Source of the DNA: Coffea arabica
Lineage: Eukaryota; Streptophyta; Magnoliopsida; Gentianales; Rubiaceae
DNA length: 64,000 nucleotides
Reading direction: 5' to 3'
Assembly (NCBI RefSeq): GCF_036785885.1
Contig: NC_092322.1
Coordinates: 11,678,466-11,742,465, forward strand
The notes beneath the pieces were generated by a model. It searched no databases. It saw only the letters and a list, made by a program, of their open reading frames with translations, and was not told where the DNA came from. Shown piece by piece: positions 37,190 through 49,056 of this stretch. The position numbers were made by a program, and so were the translations under genes. The stretch's first letter is position 1. The number at the start of each line of letters is the position of its first letter.

Positions 37190-37860
37190 GATTTCTGGCT
37201 TGAAGAGCTGTACCGGGTAACTGGAGTACTCTCCTAGGTGAGGTGCGGCTGCGCGGATATCACCTGCTCAGTTTATCGGAGACGGGGCTAAATCCCCCGA
37301 TTTTTCTTCGATAATCGAGTTAGTTTAGATAATAGGAAATGAAATAATGTTCATTGGAGAAAATAGGCTCTTACCAGATCTCCCCCTTTCTTAGTGGGAC
37401 ATGTTGATATTTGTATGGGACAATGTGGGGGGAAGGACGGTGGGGTTTGAGTCCCTAGAAATCTGATTGAAACTGCGTATTAGTCTGACTAGACAACTCT
37501 GGGCAGTTGGACAATGTAGGGGGAAGGACGGTTGGGTCCGAGTCCTTAAAAATCTAATTGAGATAACAACGTATCATCTGACTAGACAACTCTGGGCAAT
37601 GTGCAGAGTGTGCCAGAGGCTGTGTCCACTATGCAGGTGTCAGAACAATGGACAGGACCTCAGTTGTCATGTCACACACAGCACCACTTCGAGACAGTGG
37701 GTGTGGTGATCATCTCAGTCATTTGTAGGCGGTGCGTATCCGAGGTGATCAGGTCGGATAGAAGTCCTGGCTCGGTGAGACGAAGTCGAGGTGACCATTA
37801 TCAGACGGATAGGCGGTAAATGGGGCTCGGCCGGATCAAGCCGAGTTGGAATGACCATCC
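37190..37860. repeat. G/C-richer island with a 91-bp tandem duplication
   Basis: This block is clearly richer in G/C than its flanks. 37419-37509 and 37510-37600 are tandem copies sharing 'gacaatgt.gggggaaggacgg' and 'ctgactagacaactctgggca'. The right part contains repeated 'aggtcgg', 'gctcgg' and 'gaggtgac/gaccat' motifs. It may be a retroelement fragment such as an LTR. No coding domain is visible, so this is only an inference. Confidence 0.5.
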
Positions 37861-37869
37861 TCAATTAAC

Positions 37870-40430
37870 ATTCTTTTGATACATATGAATCACTAGACTA
37901 GTAGCAGTATGAACAACTTTGATTTAGCATAAATATTAACTAGGACTTAATACGCAGACTATTTTCACAAGAGAAAAAAAAAGACCCAAAAAAATGAAAA
38001 TATGAGAAAAAAAACCTATTCTGTTACTGATACGAATGCAAGAAGAACTTTGATAAATTATGACAGATTGGGAATCTCTTCTAATGTTTAAAGGAATCAT
38101 TTTTTACCTTATATAAATCAAATCACTACAGTACATTATTCTACAAAATTTTTAAAAATAGCAATTCAAATAGGCCGATATGTATTTCGATTTGAAAGGC
38201 TAAATCATTTTTTTATTAAAATTTCATCACTATTTAATTTCGAATTAAAAAATATTTAATTTGAAATATGTCTAAAATGTTTGTTAGAGGAGGTGATCAA
38301 TAAAAAAAAATTATTTTTAGGGGTCAATGTAGAATGAGGAGTGAATTTATAGATATTAAAAGAATAATTTATGTATAGAAAGAAAAAGCGCTCTTGCTTG
38401 TATCAGTAACTGTTCCATTTTCCTTTCCTGGTAAGGTTCTAGCGTTAAAAATTACAAAAGGTTCTTCCCGAAGTGTTTAATTCTCAAAATGACTATATAC
38501 CAAACATAAGTATGACACCAATAATAAATTGTGATCATAAAGAATTCTAATTATCCATCTCAAGCCTTAAAAGCTTTTTACGAGATCAATGTATCACTTC
38601 CAATGATGGAACCTAAATATGTAATTTGTGGGGACGAACTTCATACAAATTTATACTTTGTAATTAATATAAAAAATTTTAAAATTTTTTTGGGGCGTGG
38701 GGGGGTGCAAAAATATTTTTGCTAAAAAAAATAGTACTCAAAACTTTTAAAATATTACAAAAAATAAAAACCTAATTTCTATGGGTCCCGGCCACTTCCA
38801 TTGGTATTTGAGGAAAGACAACACTTCCATTGGCATCTAAGGAAGTTGCAAGATCGAATGTAGATCAATGTATCTTTCTTTGCAATTTTTTGAAATTTTT
38901 ATAGAAAATATACAGTAGCGATTTGATATATATATATAAGTTTAAAGATGATTGAAAAATATATTTATAAAAAATATAGAGATTTTTTTGACAAAAAACC
39001 TCTTTCCAAACAAGGCAAAGGTTAGGAACAATAGAAAAATATACCATGACATCTTTAGTCATTGGCCACTAGTCTCTCTCCTTAAATGCCGTAAGCCGCC
39101 TCAACAAGGTGGCGTAGCAATACAACTTTCGACTTGTATTTTTAAGCCAGAGTCAAAGACGCGAAAAAGCTATCAAGAAAAGCATCTAATCCGAACTTGT
39201 GAGATGTCGTCGTTTCTTTGGTTTTTTTAATGAAAATTTTAACTTTTGCTTGACCACTCTCGTAGAGTTACGATTCTTTTTGCCTCATGCTAATCAAAAC
39301 AAGCTGCGTAAAAAATGCCCAAATTCTTACGCAATTTGTTAGGAATAGGTATCGGGGGCTTGCCAATATTTGTGTAATTATGTTTTTAGTAAACGGCTAA
39401 TAATTTTTGGGATAATTTCAGAAACCTCCTTTTGAAGGGTTTTCAATAGTTACACCACCGCGACCGGCCTTTTTTGAAATTTTCAAAATATCAAAATTAT
39501 TTCTCCTAAAACTATTTATCTTGTAACAAGTTAGCCCAATTTAAAAATAAATGATTTTAGAAGAGAGAAAATGTTGCGAGAGTGCCCCTCATATATTGCA
39601 TTAGTTAGATAATTTGGCATGAAAGGTAAATATTCACTTTAACAAAATCAAAGTTGGAGGGAGGGAGGGGGGGTTTGCGGGGTTATAAGTGAAGTTGATG
39701 GAAATTATAAGGCATCAACTTCATGAAACAGCAACAATTTGCAACCGTTACTTTGCATGAAACTGTACTTAATAGCAGAAACAAATAATTGGAAAGGAAA
39801 ATTTGGTAGTTTATTTTCAAGAATTAGGGTGGAATCTCCGAAGTTATGGCTGGAAATCGAACGAGTGTCAATAAGAACTGGAAACACAAAATATAATAGC
39901 CCCTTCAAGCCTTAGAGGTAAATCTAGAAATTCACCAATATCGTTCAACATTAGGAACGTTATTCTCAAACTCTAGAAAATGCTACCCTAGAAAAACTGT
40001 ACACCAGTAGAGAGATTTTAATAGATTTACTCAACAAATATCAGACAATTGGCTCTTTAGCGGGGTAGCCTCCTCTTGTTACCACCCCATCCTTTATAAG
40101 GAATACATCATCTCGCCAGTACTGAATATATATTTGGGGATGCATGCTCATGGTTGATGGTGGTTTCTGATCGTGAAGTAGGGAAGTTACTGGTTTGACC
40201 ATTCTTTCCAAAAACATACCCAGGTGGAACGGACTAAGAAAAAGAAATTCTATTAGCTTGCTGAAAGAGGTTAAACAAGGCCAGCACAATAGACCTCTAG
40301 CTAATGATAATCAGAATTTCTTTAATAAGGTTTGGTATGTTCATCTTTATTTGGGATATGACGTTTCTTCTTCTTAAATTTTTTTGTTTGAGCTGCATTT
40401 TCATCTTTTCCTGTCAAGTACTCATTCATC
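37870..40430. other. gene-free stretch
   Basis: No gene is supported. An open frame at 40041-40289 on the minus strand has an unfamiliar sequence. At 39410 a 'gggataatttcagaaacctcc' segment resembles 12848 and may be a transposon edge. G runs occur at about 38694-38706 and 39656-39671. Confidence 0.35.
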
Positions 40431-40436
40431 TACCCT

Positions 40437-40612
40437 TCTACAGAGAGGGCAAGTGGGAGCTCCATTCCATTGAGAGTGAGATAACTTGAATATTGTACTA
40501 TTTTGTCATTGCCCCTTGCTGGTTCTCTGATTAAATGCTGTAAATGTGCCTGAGCCAGTGCAGTTGGAACGAGTTCAAATCACTTCCATTAAGTTGGTAA
40601 ACTTCCTGCAAA
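40437..40612 (+). pseudogene. relic copy of the ABCD1 last exon and 3'UTR
   Basis: On the plus strand the segment from 'gagggcaagtgggagct' onwards matches the end of ABCD1 (14094 downwards on the minus strand) through the stop codon and into the 3'UTR. Shared pieces are 'tgtcattgcccttt' (c/t variant), 'gattaaatgctgtaaatg' and 'aagttggtaaa'. The encoded tail reads EGKWELHSIESEIT and a stop, whereas the intact gene ends [11 protein letters not shown]. Homology breaks off upstream at about 40437, so only about 15 codons remain. Retention of 3'UTR sequence points to a duplicated or paralogous genomic copy rather than a captured domain. Confidence 0.75.
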
Positions 40613-40854
40613 GGAAAAATCACCTAAATACTCTCTCACATTTTTGAAAACTCTCTTTTTGGTCCTTTACATGCAAAATAAAACAAAATGATCCCTCACA
40701 TTCAAAGTGTACCATTTTGGTCCCAAATCATCATATTTCTAGCCAGTTTATTGACTAAAAAAGCATACCCCCCATCCACACGCCAATGGACGTAGGTGCA
40801 GAACGAGAATAGTAACAAGAAAACTCACATGGCGCTCATGCAGTAGTGTAATCA

Positions 40855-41330
40855 ACTTCTTATTCTCAACTGGCGGTTATCTCATCTTTGGAGGCAAAAT
40901 TACTCACAAATCGCCAAGAATTTTCCAAAACAGAAACTTTGTTCAAAAATAACATTGTATACTTCATTATTCATTCCACTGTGCAGATATCCCTTGTTAA
41001 TTTCACTAATTGCAGAAGCTGTCGAAGATGGACCACTAAAGAAATCCAATGGTTGATTCGCATTTCCATAAGAATTATTCTATGTAGCATTTTTATCCTT
41101 TTTCCCCTTCTCGTTTCCAATCTATGATGACAATCGCAGGGTCGTTCATTGTGTTATTGACATCATTATTAGTCCCCTGCTGCTGCTGTTGCCATTTGAA
41201 GCTGCGAGGAGGTGAAAGATTCACTGTCAAGTTTATGAGGATACTTGGAATACCAGTTGGGGTCACAGTTGGATTGTATACTTCATTATCTCTAACCTTG
41301 TCCGCAGTAGTTAAAACAACAAGGTCTGTG
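40855..41330 (+). pseudogene. degraded duplicate of AVT transporter exon 3
   Basis: Sequence here matches the last exon of the intact transporter at 44196-44711: 'ggttatctcatctttggaggc', 'cattgtatacttcatta', 'gaagctgtcgaagatgga', and the KLRGGE segment near the end. Indels shift the frame soon after the start, and an in-frame stop follows. Only the last part (41124 onward: GSFIVLLTSLLVPC) still reads in one frame. Similarity continues past the stop (41420-41500 against 44980-45060: 'gacttgctacaagaaaat'). This is therefore a genomic segmental duplicate, not a retrocopy. Confidence 0.85.
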
Positions 41331-41759
41331 TTTTTCTTCTGTTTTGTATCTTCACTGTCTTTTCGTTTTTTGTGTATGCAAGTCTTTCAATACAGTGAAT
41401 CCAAAGTGAAGTATTTCCAGAAGACTTGACTTGCTACAAGAAAATCTCTAGTCTCTTGTTTATAGATCTTTCCTCGAAAAGAGAAAGAATGGTACTAGAA
41501 ATAGTAATGGTAGAGTTTATGGTATTCTAAACTAGTCATTACGTATGGCACCGGCCGCCCAAAAAAAAAAAAAAACCTCCTACCCCTCTCCACATCCTTT
41601 CCATCCCAAGTGCCAAATACTCCCCTGATCACTAGGACGACCCGAGCGGTATAACAAACTGAATCTGGTTTTTCCTTAATGTGGAATAGGGCTAATCGTA
41701 GAAAACTGCCCTGCAATTAGAAACCTAATTATTGCCTAGTCGTTTGCTAACACAAGGCA

Positions 41760-42165
41760 TGACTGTTTAAACTTCAGGACAGAAAACAGGCAAGTGCTTG
41801 GGGGACAAAAGTTGCATTTTGTAAGCTATGTATTTAGAAATGGTAAGGATTTGTGGTTAACGAAACATAATCAGTCAACATTTTATCGTTTTATAATGGA
41901 TAAAACCATTAAAGCTCATGGTTAACAAAAATAGAAAGTCTAGCTATTAAAATGTGCATATGATTGCTGGTGCTAAATTATAGGACCTGGAGGTTTATCA
42001 TACTTGTCTGTCCTCTCAAAATCATCCTTCCATTCAAAGTAATCCTCATCCATTTCATCCCTTCCATCATTTCTCATGTCACTTGCACTTGCTGTCTCCC
42101 ACTTAAAATCATCTGACTCTTGGCCACATAATTCTCCATCTGCAGTATCACAATGCACACTCTAG
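41760..42165 (-). pseudogene. degraded duplicate of the ARM/TPR gene 3' end
   Basis: Minus-strand frame 42158-41973 encodes a close copy of the C-terminal acidic tail of the gene at 46270-49056 (DGELCGQESDD, ETAS, NDGRDEM, FEWK). Flanking non-coding sequence is also shared: 'ctgtttaaacttcaggacag' at 41763 and 46058. Similarity stops abruptly at about 42165 with 'cacaatgcacactc'. The rest of the gene is absent. Together with the AVT relic to its left it repeats the gene order seen at 44-46.5 kb. Confidence 0.85.
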
Positions 42166-42443
42166 ATTCGATAAGTCGAGTTTAGCTCCATCTTTCTGTT
42201 TAGGTTATCAAGTTTAGTTTACTTTTTTTTTTAAATTTAAATGTTTAATTGATCTCAATTCCTGCTTATTTTTAATTTTTTTCACTTTTGTATTCAACCT
42301 TTTTCACTAAACTTGATTTCCAAGAATATATCGAGCTTAGTTTTTTCTTGTATTGTGTTTAAATCTTTCGCAAACTTGATTTCCTAAAAATGGTAGAAAG
42401 TTTTTAACATAAGCCATAATAGTAAAGTTTTTGAAAAATCACA

Positions 42444-42765
42444 GGCATCATATTCGGGCAACAATAAATTTGCAAACTGATACATTTGTCTTTCATTTAG
42501 GTGATTCAGTTAGCTGGAAGATAGTTACATGTCAGTAGGGTAGGCACTTAGTTACTGATGTAGTAAACGGGGAAGAACGAAAGAAACGTATATATAGCAG
42601 AAAGGTATCATGATTTGGGCAACAATAGATTTGTAAACTGATGCAATTTTTCATTTAGCTGGTTCAGCAGTTAGCTGGAAAGTAGTTACATGTCAGTAGG
42701 GTAGGCACTTAGATACTGATGTACTCGAAAGGGAAGAAAGAGAGACGTTTATAAAAGAGAGGGAG
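42444..42765 (+). promoter_or_regulatory. tandemly duplicated promoter-like unit (160 bp x 2) before the AVT gene
   Basis: 42444-42603 and 42604-42765 are diverged tandem copies sharing 'gggcaacaata', 'tagttacatgtcagtaggg' and 'taggcactta'. Each copy ends with a TATA-like motif: tatatag at 42591-42597 and tataaaa at 42750-42756. The second would place a transcription start near 42780 and a leader of about 460 nt before the ATG at 43240. Confidence 0.6.
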
Positions 42766-43239
42766 AGAACTGAGAAGAGAGCACAACAGTTTTGGCCTTC
42801 GTATTAGTTCCATTTCATCTCTCTACTTTCTTGATCTTCCTGCAGTAAAACTTCATCCTCTACTCTTGGATTGCATTCTTCAATTCTTGCAATTCCTGAT
42901 TCCATCCTCCAATTCTTGCAATTCCTGAGGGAGGAACTTGAGATTCTCAACTGCCTTAAGCCACAAGAATTACAACTTAAACGGGCTCTAAAATCAGATT
43001 TCAAGGGGAGCACGGATTAATAAGCAGACTTGTATATTTATTATTATAGCGGGTTGTAACGTCAGAGAATTTAGGGTGAGTACAGAAATTTTATGACAGG
43101 CCTGCCTGGCAGTTTTCATGCATGTAGTGTTCGTGTGCAATAGCTGATTTGAGTCGGCAAAATTCCTAAAATTCATACCAACTTACTAACTTACCAAATA
43201 AAAAAAGAAGTACCTAAGTTACCAACTATTGATAGAGGA

Positions 43240-44711
43240 ATGGAGATGGCTTCTGTAACTGCTGGTGATGGACAAAGCACTTGCATGCAATCATGTTACA
43301 ACATGATTGCTGCATTTTTAGGTAATTATGTATTGCTTTAGTCAGTTTGATTTTGTTAATGACATCTCTCAGCTATATTTATTTGTTGTCGTTTGTTTTC
43401 GGTCATAACATAATTCATTTTTTCAACATCTTACGTATGTACTAAGTTCTCTTTTTTGTAGGGGTTGGCATTTTAACACTGCCATATGCACTGTCCATCG
43501 CTGGTTGGCTTGGCTTATTACTATTTATTGCGGTTGCAATGGTATGCTGTCGGACAGCTCTCCTGCTTGAGCGTTGCATGCGCGGTAATGAATCAGATGT
43601 TCAGAGCTATGGTGACATGGGTTATAAAGCATTTGGAAGGTCAGGGAAAATAGTGGCCTCACTAATAGGGAGCACAGAACTCTATCTGAGTTCTATCAGC
43701 CTACTGCTGTTGGTGTCTGAGAATCTAAATTATTTGTTTCCCCACACAGTCTTCTACCTTGGACACCTAAAACTTGGGGAAAAGAAGTTGTTCACAGTTT
43801 GCACTGCTTTAGTGATGCTTCCAACTTTATTCTCAACAAATGTTACAAAATTATCATTCATAAGTGGTTTGGGGACACTAGGGATTTTTGTAATAATATT
43901 GGCTATGCTTTGGGTTGGAGGTACTAGTGGATATGGATTTCAAGACCGAGCAAAAGTTGTTTCATGGAAGGGTATCTCAATATCGACCAGTTTGTTCCTA
44001 ACTTGCTTCGGAGGACATTCAGTCCTCCCTACACTGTATAACTCCATGCAAAATAAGCAACAATTTACTAAGGTGAACACCTGCTGCTATCTTGTATTAG
44101 TTATGATGATTTATTTTAGTTGACAATTTAACTTATCATTTTGATTTCTCATTTGAATCACAAACTAAATTGTCCATTACATCTATCTATTGCAGGTATT
44201 GCTGCTCAGTTTTTCATGCAATAGTATAGTCTACCTCATAGTTGCAGTTGGTGGCTATCTCATCTTTGGAGGCCAAACCTGCCCACAAATCACCCTGAAT
44301 TTTCCAAAACAAGAGCTTGGTTCAAAAATAGCATTGTATACTTCATTAGTCATACCACTGTCTAGGTATCCTTTGTTGATTTCACCTGTTGCAGATGCTA
44401 TCGAGGATGGACTACCAAAGCAATATAAGAAACAGTTAATTTGTATTGTCATAAGATTTATTCTCCTAATTATCACAACCCTGATTGCTTGTTTTTTCCC
44501 TTATTTCGAGTCTCTGATGGCGATCGTGGGGTCATTTTCTGTGGTTTTGACATCATTATTGTTCCCCTGCTGCTGCTATTTGAAGCTAAGAGGAGGTGAA
44601 AAATTCAATGTCAAGTTTATAGAGATACTTGGAATAATAGTGTTTGGTATAATGACTGGGGTTACAGGATTATACTTTGTTGTCTTTGATCTTGTCCACG
44701 GTGCTGGTTAA
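43240..44711 (+). CDS. AVT-like vacuolar amino acid transporter, three exons (402 aa)
   Basis: This is a member of the amino acid/auxin permease (AAAP) superfamily, close to plant AVT1-type transporters, which move neutral amino acids across the vacuolar membrane. Exons: 43240-43321, 43462-44072, 44196-44711, with GT/AG borders and consistent phase (1209 nt including stop). The family's first-helix signature is rebuilt across the first junction (CYNMIAAFLGVGILTLPYALS). About eleven hydrophobic helices follow, with ERCMRG, a TCFGGHSVLPTLYNSM segment, VAVGGYLIFGG and a C-terminal KLRGGEKFN loop. The N-terminus is short compared with many AVT1 proteins. The sequence reads open for a few codons upstream of the ATG, so an extra upstream exon is possible. 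The gene looks intact and has a broken duplicate at 40855-41330. Confidence 0.88.
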
Positions 44712-46269
44712 AAAGATATACCTTGGTCTAGGTTTATGCATGGATTCAATCAGCAAAAGCCCCTCCAACTCAATAAATAGCAACAACATTTAAGTCTTTG
44801 CCCAGTTCTTCCAGCTTCTTCCATTAAAAAGAGAGAGAATGAGATCACTTCAACAAAGCTAAGGGACATTGCTCATCTTTCATTTCTTGCATGTGCAAGT
44901 GATTTTCTTATGATGTCTTTCGGGCCTTTTTTTTTGGCAAGTCTTGGTTATGCATTCAGGGAATCAAGAAAAGAGTATTTCCACAAGATTTGACTTGCTA
45001 CAAGAAAATTTCTAATCTCTTGTTTATAGGTTTTTTTTTTCCTTATAAAAGAAAAAATGGTATTATTATGCCATAAAAAGCTTGTAATGTGCTAGTGAAT
45101 TAACAAACAATGGTAGAGTTTTAAGGTACTCTGCTGTAAGCTAGGAATTATATTTGGCACAGACAAATTGGTAAAAACTGAAACTGGTATTTGACTACGT
45201 TTCTTGATATGCAGAAAGATTCATGAATTAGTAATACGCAGAGCATGTATTAAAAAGATTCATGAATTAGTAATATGCAGAGCAGAGAATAGTATTGGAA
45301 TTGCTGATGAATTTACAACAAGCACTAGTGATTATCAACAAGTATAAAAATATGAATAATGCTAAGAGAGGTAATTGTCTGATCAAAAAATCCAAAAGAT
45401 ACAACTTACATTTACAAAAGCTTCTTGAACGATAGCAGTTACAGTGCAGATCAATTAATGAAACCAAAATCATAACGATCAAACTTTTACATGCTCATAA
45501 TTTGGGATTGGAAAAAGGACAAATCAAACAATAATCTACACAAGACAAAGTTTAACTGCTAAACAAAACTTACAAAAATATGCTTCTTCACCAGTTCCTG
45601 ATGAAATTTAAGGTGATGCATTTGATGCTATATGTTTCATTCTTGAAGAGCGGTGATCATTTTGGTATCCACATTGATATATGCTTTACAGAGAAGGCCA
45701 GACAACAGAGTAGAACTACTCTTCATCTTCAGTAAGCTGCACATTGTACCCATGCTTCATGTCTGCGTGCGTTTACAGGTAAATTATGTTAAACAAGTAT
45801 TGAGAGAAAATAAAGAGCAGGTCTGTGTATGTTCCAAGGACCAAGTAAGTTAGGAGAATGAAATAAATGGCCCAATTTCTATTTGACAACATCTCACAAA
45901 AATATCATAACGGCAAATCACCATAACAAATTTTTGCACAAGGGCTATAATCAACTACATTTCACCAGGAAAGTTGCAAGTGTCACCATGTCAATATGCA
46001 AGACAAAGGAGAAAGTAAGTAAATAACCTAAAAGAGGATTCTTATACACAAGTTCTGACTGTTTAAACTTCAGGACAGAAAACATGCAAGTGCTTGTGGG
46101 ACAAAAGTTGCATTTAGTAACACTGCTATCTGCTACTTGCTATCTGCTACTTGCAAGCTATATTTAGAACTGGTAAAGATTTGTGGTTACCGAAACATAA
46201 TCAATCAACACTTTATCATTTTATAATAGACAAAACCATTAAAGCTCATGGTTAACAAAAGTAGAAATT
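44712..46269. other. intergenic, between convergent genes
   Basis: The AVT gene (+) and ARM/TPR gene (-) converge here. It includes the 3' flank of AVT duplicated at 41420-41500, a small tandem repeat 'ctatctgctacttg' at about 46126-46155, and the 3' flank of the ARM/TPR gene duplicated at 41760 onward. No other gene is seen. Confidence 0.5.
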
Positions 46270-49056
46270 CTAACTATTAAAATTATGATTGCTGGTGCTA
46301 AATTTTTTAGTACCTTTAACCGGAGCTTTATCATATTTGTCTTTCCTCTCAAAATCATTCTTCCATTCAAAGTCATCCTCACCCATTTCATCCCTTCCAT
46401 CATTTCCCATTTCACTTTCACTTGCTGTCTCCCACTCAGAATCATCAGACTCTTGGCCACACAATTCTCCATCTGCACCCTCACAATGCACACCCCCATG
46501 TTTACTAGCAGCCTCCCTAAATAACCAAGCAGCACGCATTTGCTTCTTAACTAATCGCTCAGCATAGTCAGGAACCTTGTTTTGCCTCAATGATAGATCT
46601 GGATCCGTTGACTGAGAGCACTCATTTATGAACAGAATAGCATCTAACAAACTCTCCTTAGCTAACCCGAGCATGTCATAAGCTTGTGCTCTCCTCCAAA
46701 GGCTTTTCGCATGACGATTCACAGGGTTATGTAGACAGAGTGCACGTGTTGCATCACTTATAGCCGCCAAGGGTTGTTGCAATAGAAGATGACACTGAGC
46801 TCGATTACTGTAAAGTACCACTCTCTCTTTCTTGGATCTCATTGGGCACAATGCCAATGCTTCTGAGTACTTAGATGCAGCCCCAGAAATATTTCCTGAA
46901 GAAAATAGTGAATTTCCTTCAAGTTTGACAACTAGTGCTGCTGCCTGTTTAATATGAAGATCCTCTTTTGGCATATTCTTTTCCCATTTTAATCTCTGTC
47001 TGGAGCTGAGTAGTTCCTCAACCTCTTCTTGTATGCGACTACTAATAGAATTCCGTCCTGTTCCTTGTGACTGAACACACTCCTGAAGAGCATTGACAAT
47101 GGATTCTCCTAGTTTTTTGTGATCACCAAGACTTGATATCTCTGCAAGGTCCACCAAAGCAGGTACTGCCTTATCCATGACCTACAAAAGCACAAATTTT
47201 TGGATCATAAAAGGCACTCAGAAGATTAACAAGAAAGGTTGCATGCATCTCCCTGAATTGGAAAAAGGGCATGTATTAACACACTTTTTGTACATATGGA
47301 TGACCAGAAGACTGAAACTGCAGACACAATCCCAGACATAACTTGCCTCCCAAGTTTATAGGTAGAAAATTTCCTTGTAATCTTCCTAGACTTTTATCTT
47401 CATTAATATTTCTTGAATATAAAGTACATTGAAGCACATTGTAGCATAGTGGAAGCCTAAAAGAAAGAGAACCTTTTACCACTATTCCTCCTTTTCCTAT
47501 CATACCAAACAATGCACTACTAATCATATTGTTTTTGGCCTCCCTGAAGCCAGAGGTTTAGAATCTCACAGAAAAAGAGCAAGCCACGGACAATTGTTTT
47601 TCAATTTAAAGGAGACATCATGGGTTCAAAACACATTAAGAACTAACCTCTGTCAGGTAAGGGGTGTATCAGCAACCTTGCTGGACATGCCAACCGAGAT
47701 TATTGTGTAGTTAGTTTGTCCTAAATGGTAATTTTAATCAAGATTCAAAACACTATTCCTTCTCTGTAGACAAGGAATTGAAAAACAATATCTCGGTAAA
47801 ATTACTCAAGGTATGGAGGCATCTGTAAAAAGTAAAATTACAGATGATGATATTACGCTAACAACCAGCAAAAACATGTAAGACAAGCATGGATGTATAC
47901 ATCGTATTGAATGTCTAATTCAGTCTATGGAAATGACTCATTAGCATGGTCTTGTAGTTGCAAAAATTTCCAGGAGGAAAACAAGTTCATGTACTTCCCA
48001 AAATCTTGGATCCATCTATCCAGCTAATTGTCCAAAAGAAAAGATCATGACCTAGTTAGGGTGGCTGTGGTCTATCAAGCACTTTACCTTGTGAGATGTA
48101 CTTGGATCTTGAAGCAACCATAGAAGACAATCAATGGCCATATACTGCCAGTCATCTGATGAACGGGCTATATTACATAATGCCTCCACAATACCAGGGC
48201 AACTAGCTACAGGCCCCCTACCATGCTTGTGATGGCAGATCGTCCGCAATAAGCCAATTCCAGCAGGAGAGTTCTCATTTACCAGCCCACCCCACATCCC
48301 TGGAAGTTTTATGAGAAATTCTGGTTTGCATATTGTTGGCAGGAACTCAGGTTTAAAAGCAAAGCAATTAATTAGTTGAAGAGACCAGCACTGTAATTGA
48401 CTAGCCCACTCCTCTGCCTTCCTGGACTCCATTTCAACACCACCCATGCCACGAGTAAGAAGATCACAGTGATAACTGAGCCTTCTGTCAACATACTGGT
48501 AAAAATGAGAGTAAACGATTTCAAGTGAACTCATCGCTAGTTGGATGGAAAGCTCAAGGATCTCACCATGACTTGCTACTGCAGCAAAAGTGCTGGCATA
48601 GGTAGCCAAATGGCCTAGAGCCCGTACTGCCACCCTCTGTTCAACCCAGGTTAACCTCCCTCTCAGAAGTTCAACCAAGGGTGGAATAACCCCAGCATGA
48701 ACAGCTCTTTCAGCAAATTCTTCCATATTCATGGTGTAGGATCCTATTATGTGGGCTGCATAATAAGGTATATAAATATTTTGATCATGTGTTAGCCAGC
48801 GACGATTCTTTAAACCCTTCCATATAAGTGCTGCCATGCATTCAAATATCCCCAATTCAATGAACTCAGGATCATTAGGGTGTGCCATAGCTGTATTCCA
48901 TAGGCCACTAATAGGGAGAACCTGACCATCATCATCCTGTGAGGGAAGTTCCTGAAAGAACTTTAAGATACTTGCTCTACGCTTGCTTGGGTTCCCTTCC
49001 TTCATCACACAGAAAAAGCATCCTGGGTAGGGGCAGTCAGCAGACACTTTACCCAT
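46270..49056 (-). CDS. ARM-repeat/TPR-like protein, two exons (626 aa)
   Basis: Exon 1 is 49056-48088 and exon 2 is 47181-46270 (1881 nt including stop); the junction STSHK/VMDKAVPAL keeps frame. The N-terminal 320 residues are helical with armadillo-like repeats (VHAGVIPPLVELLRGR, VRALGHLATYAS, CPGIVEALCNIARSSDDW). Residues about 400-510 form TPR helices (KLEGNSLFSSGNISGAASKY; YSNRAQCHLLLQQPLAAISD; LWRRAQAYDMLGLAKESLLD). The last 80 residues are acidic. The layout matches the plant ARM-repeat/TPR-like family, whose precise role is unclear; TPRs of this kind often bind Hsp90-type chaperones. A conserved Cys-rich start (CPYPGCFFC) follows the ATG. The final 16 codons may read into an intron (possible donors gttaaag and gtacta), so the extreme C-terminus is uncertain. 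Confidence 0.88.

Noticed and set aside
37467..37819. Overlapping open frames in the G/C-richer island as a gene
   Set aside because: The frames run across a 91-bp tandem duplication and match no family that I recognise.
40041..40289. Minus-strand 82-codon frame as a gene
   Set aside because: No recognised domain, no clear splice context, and it sits beside relic copies. It could be another gene fragment but this cannot be supported.
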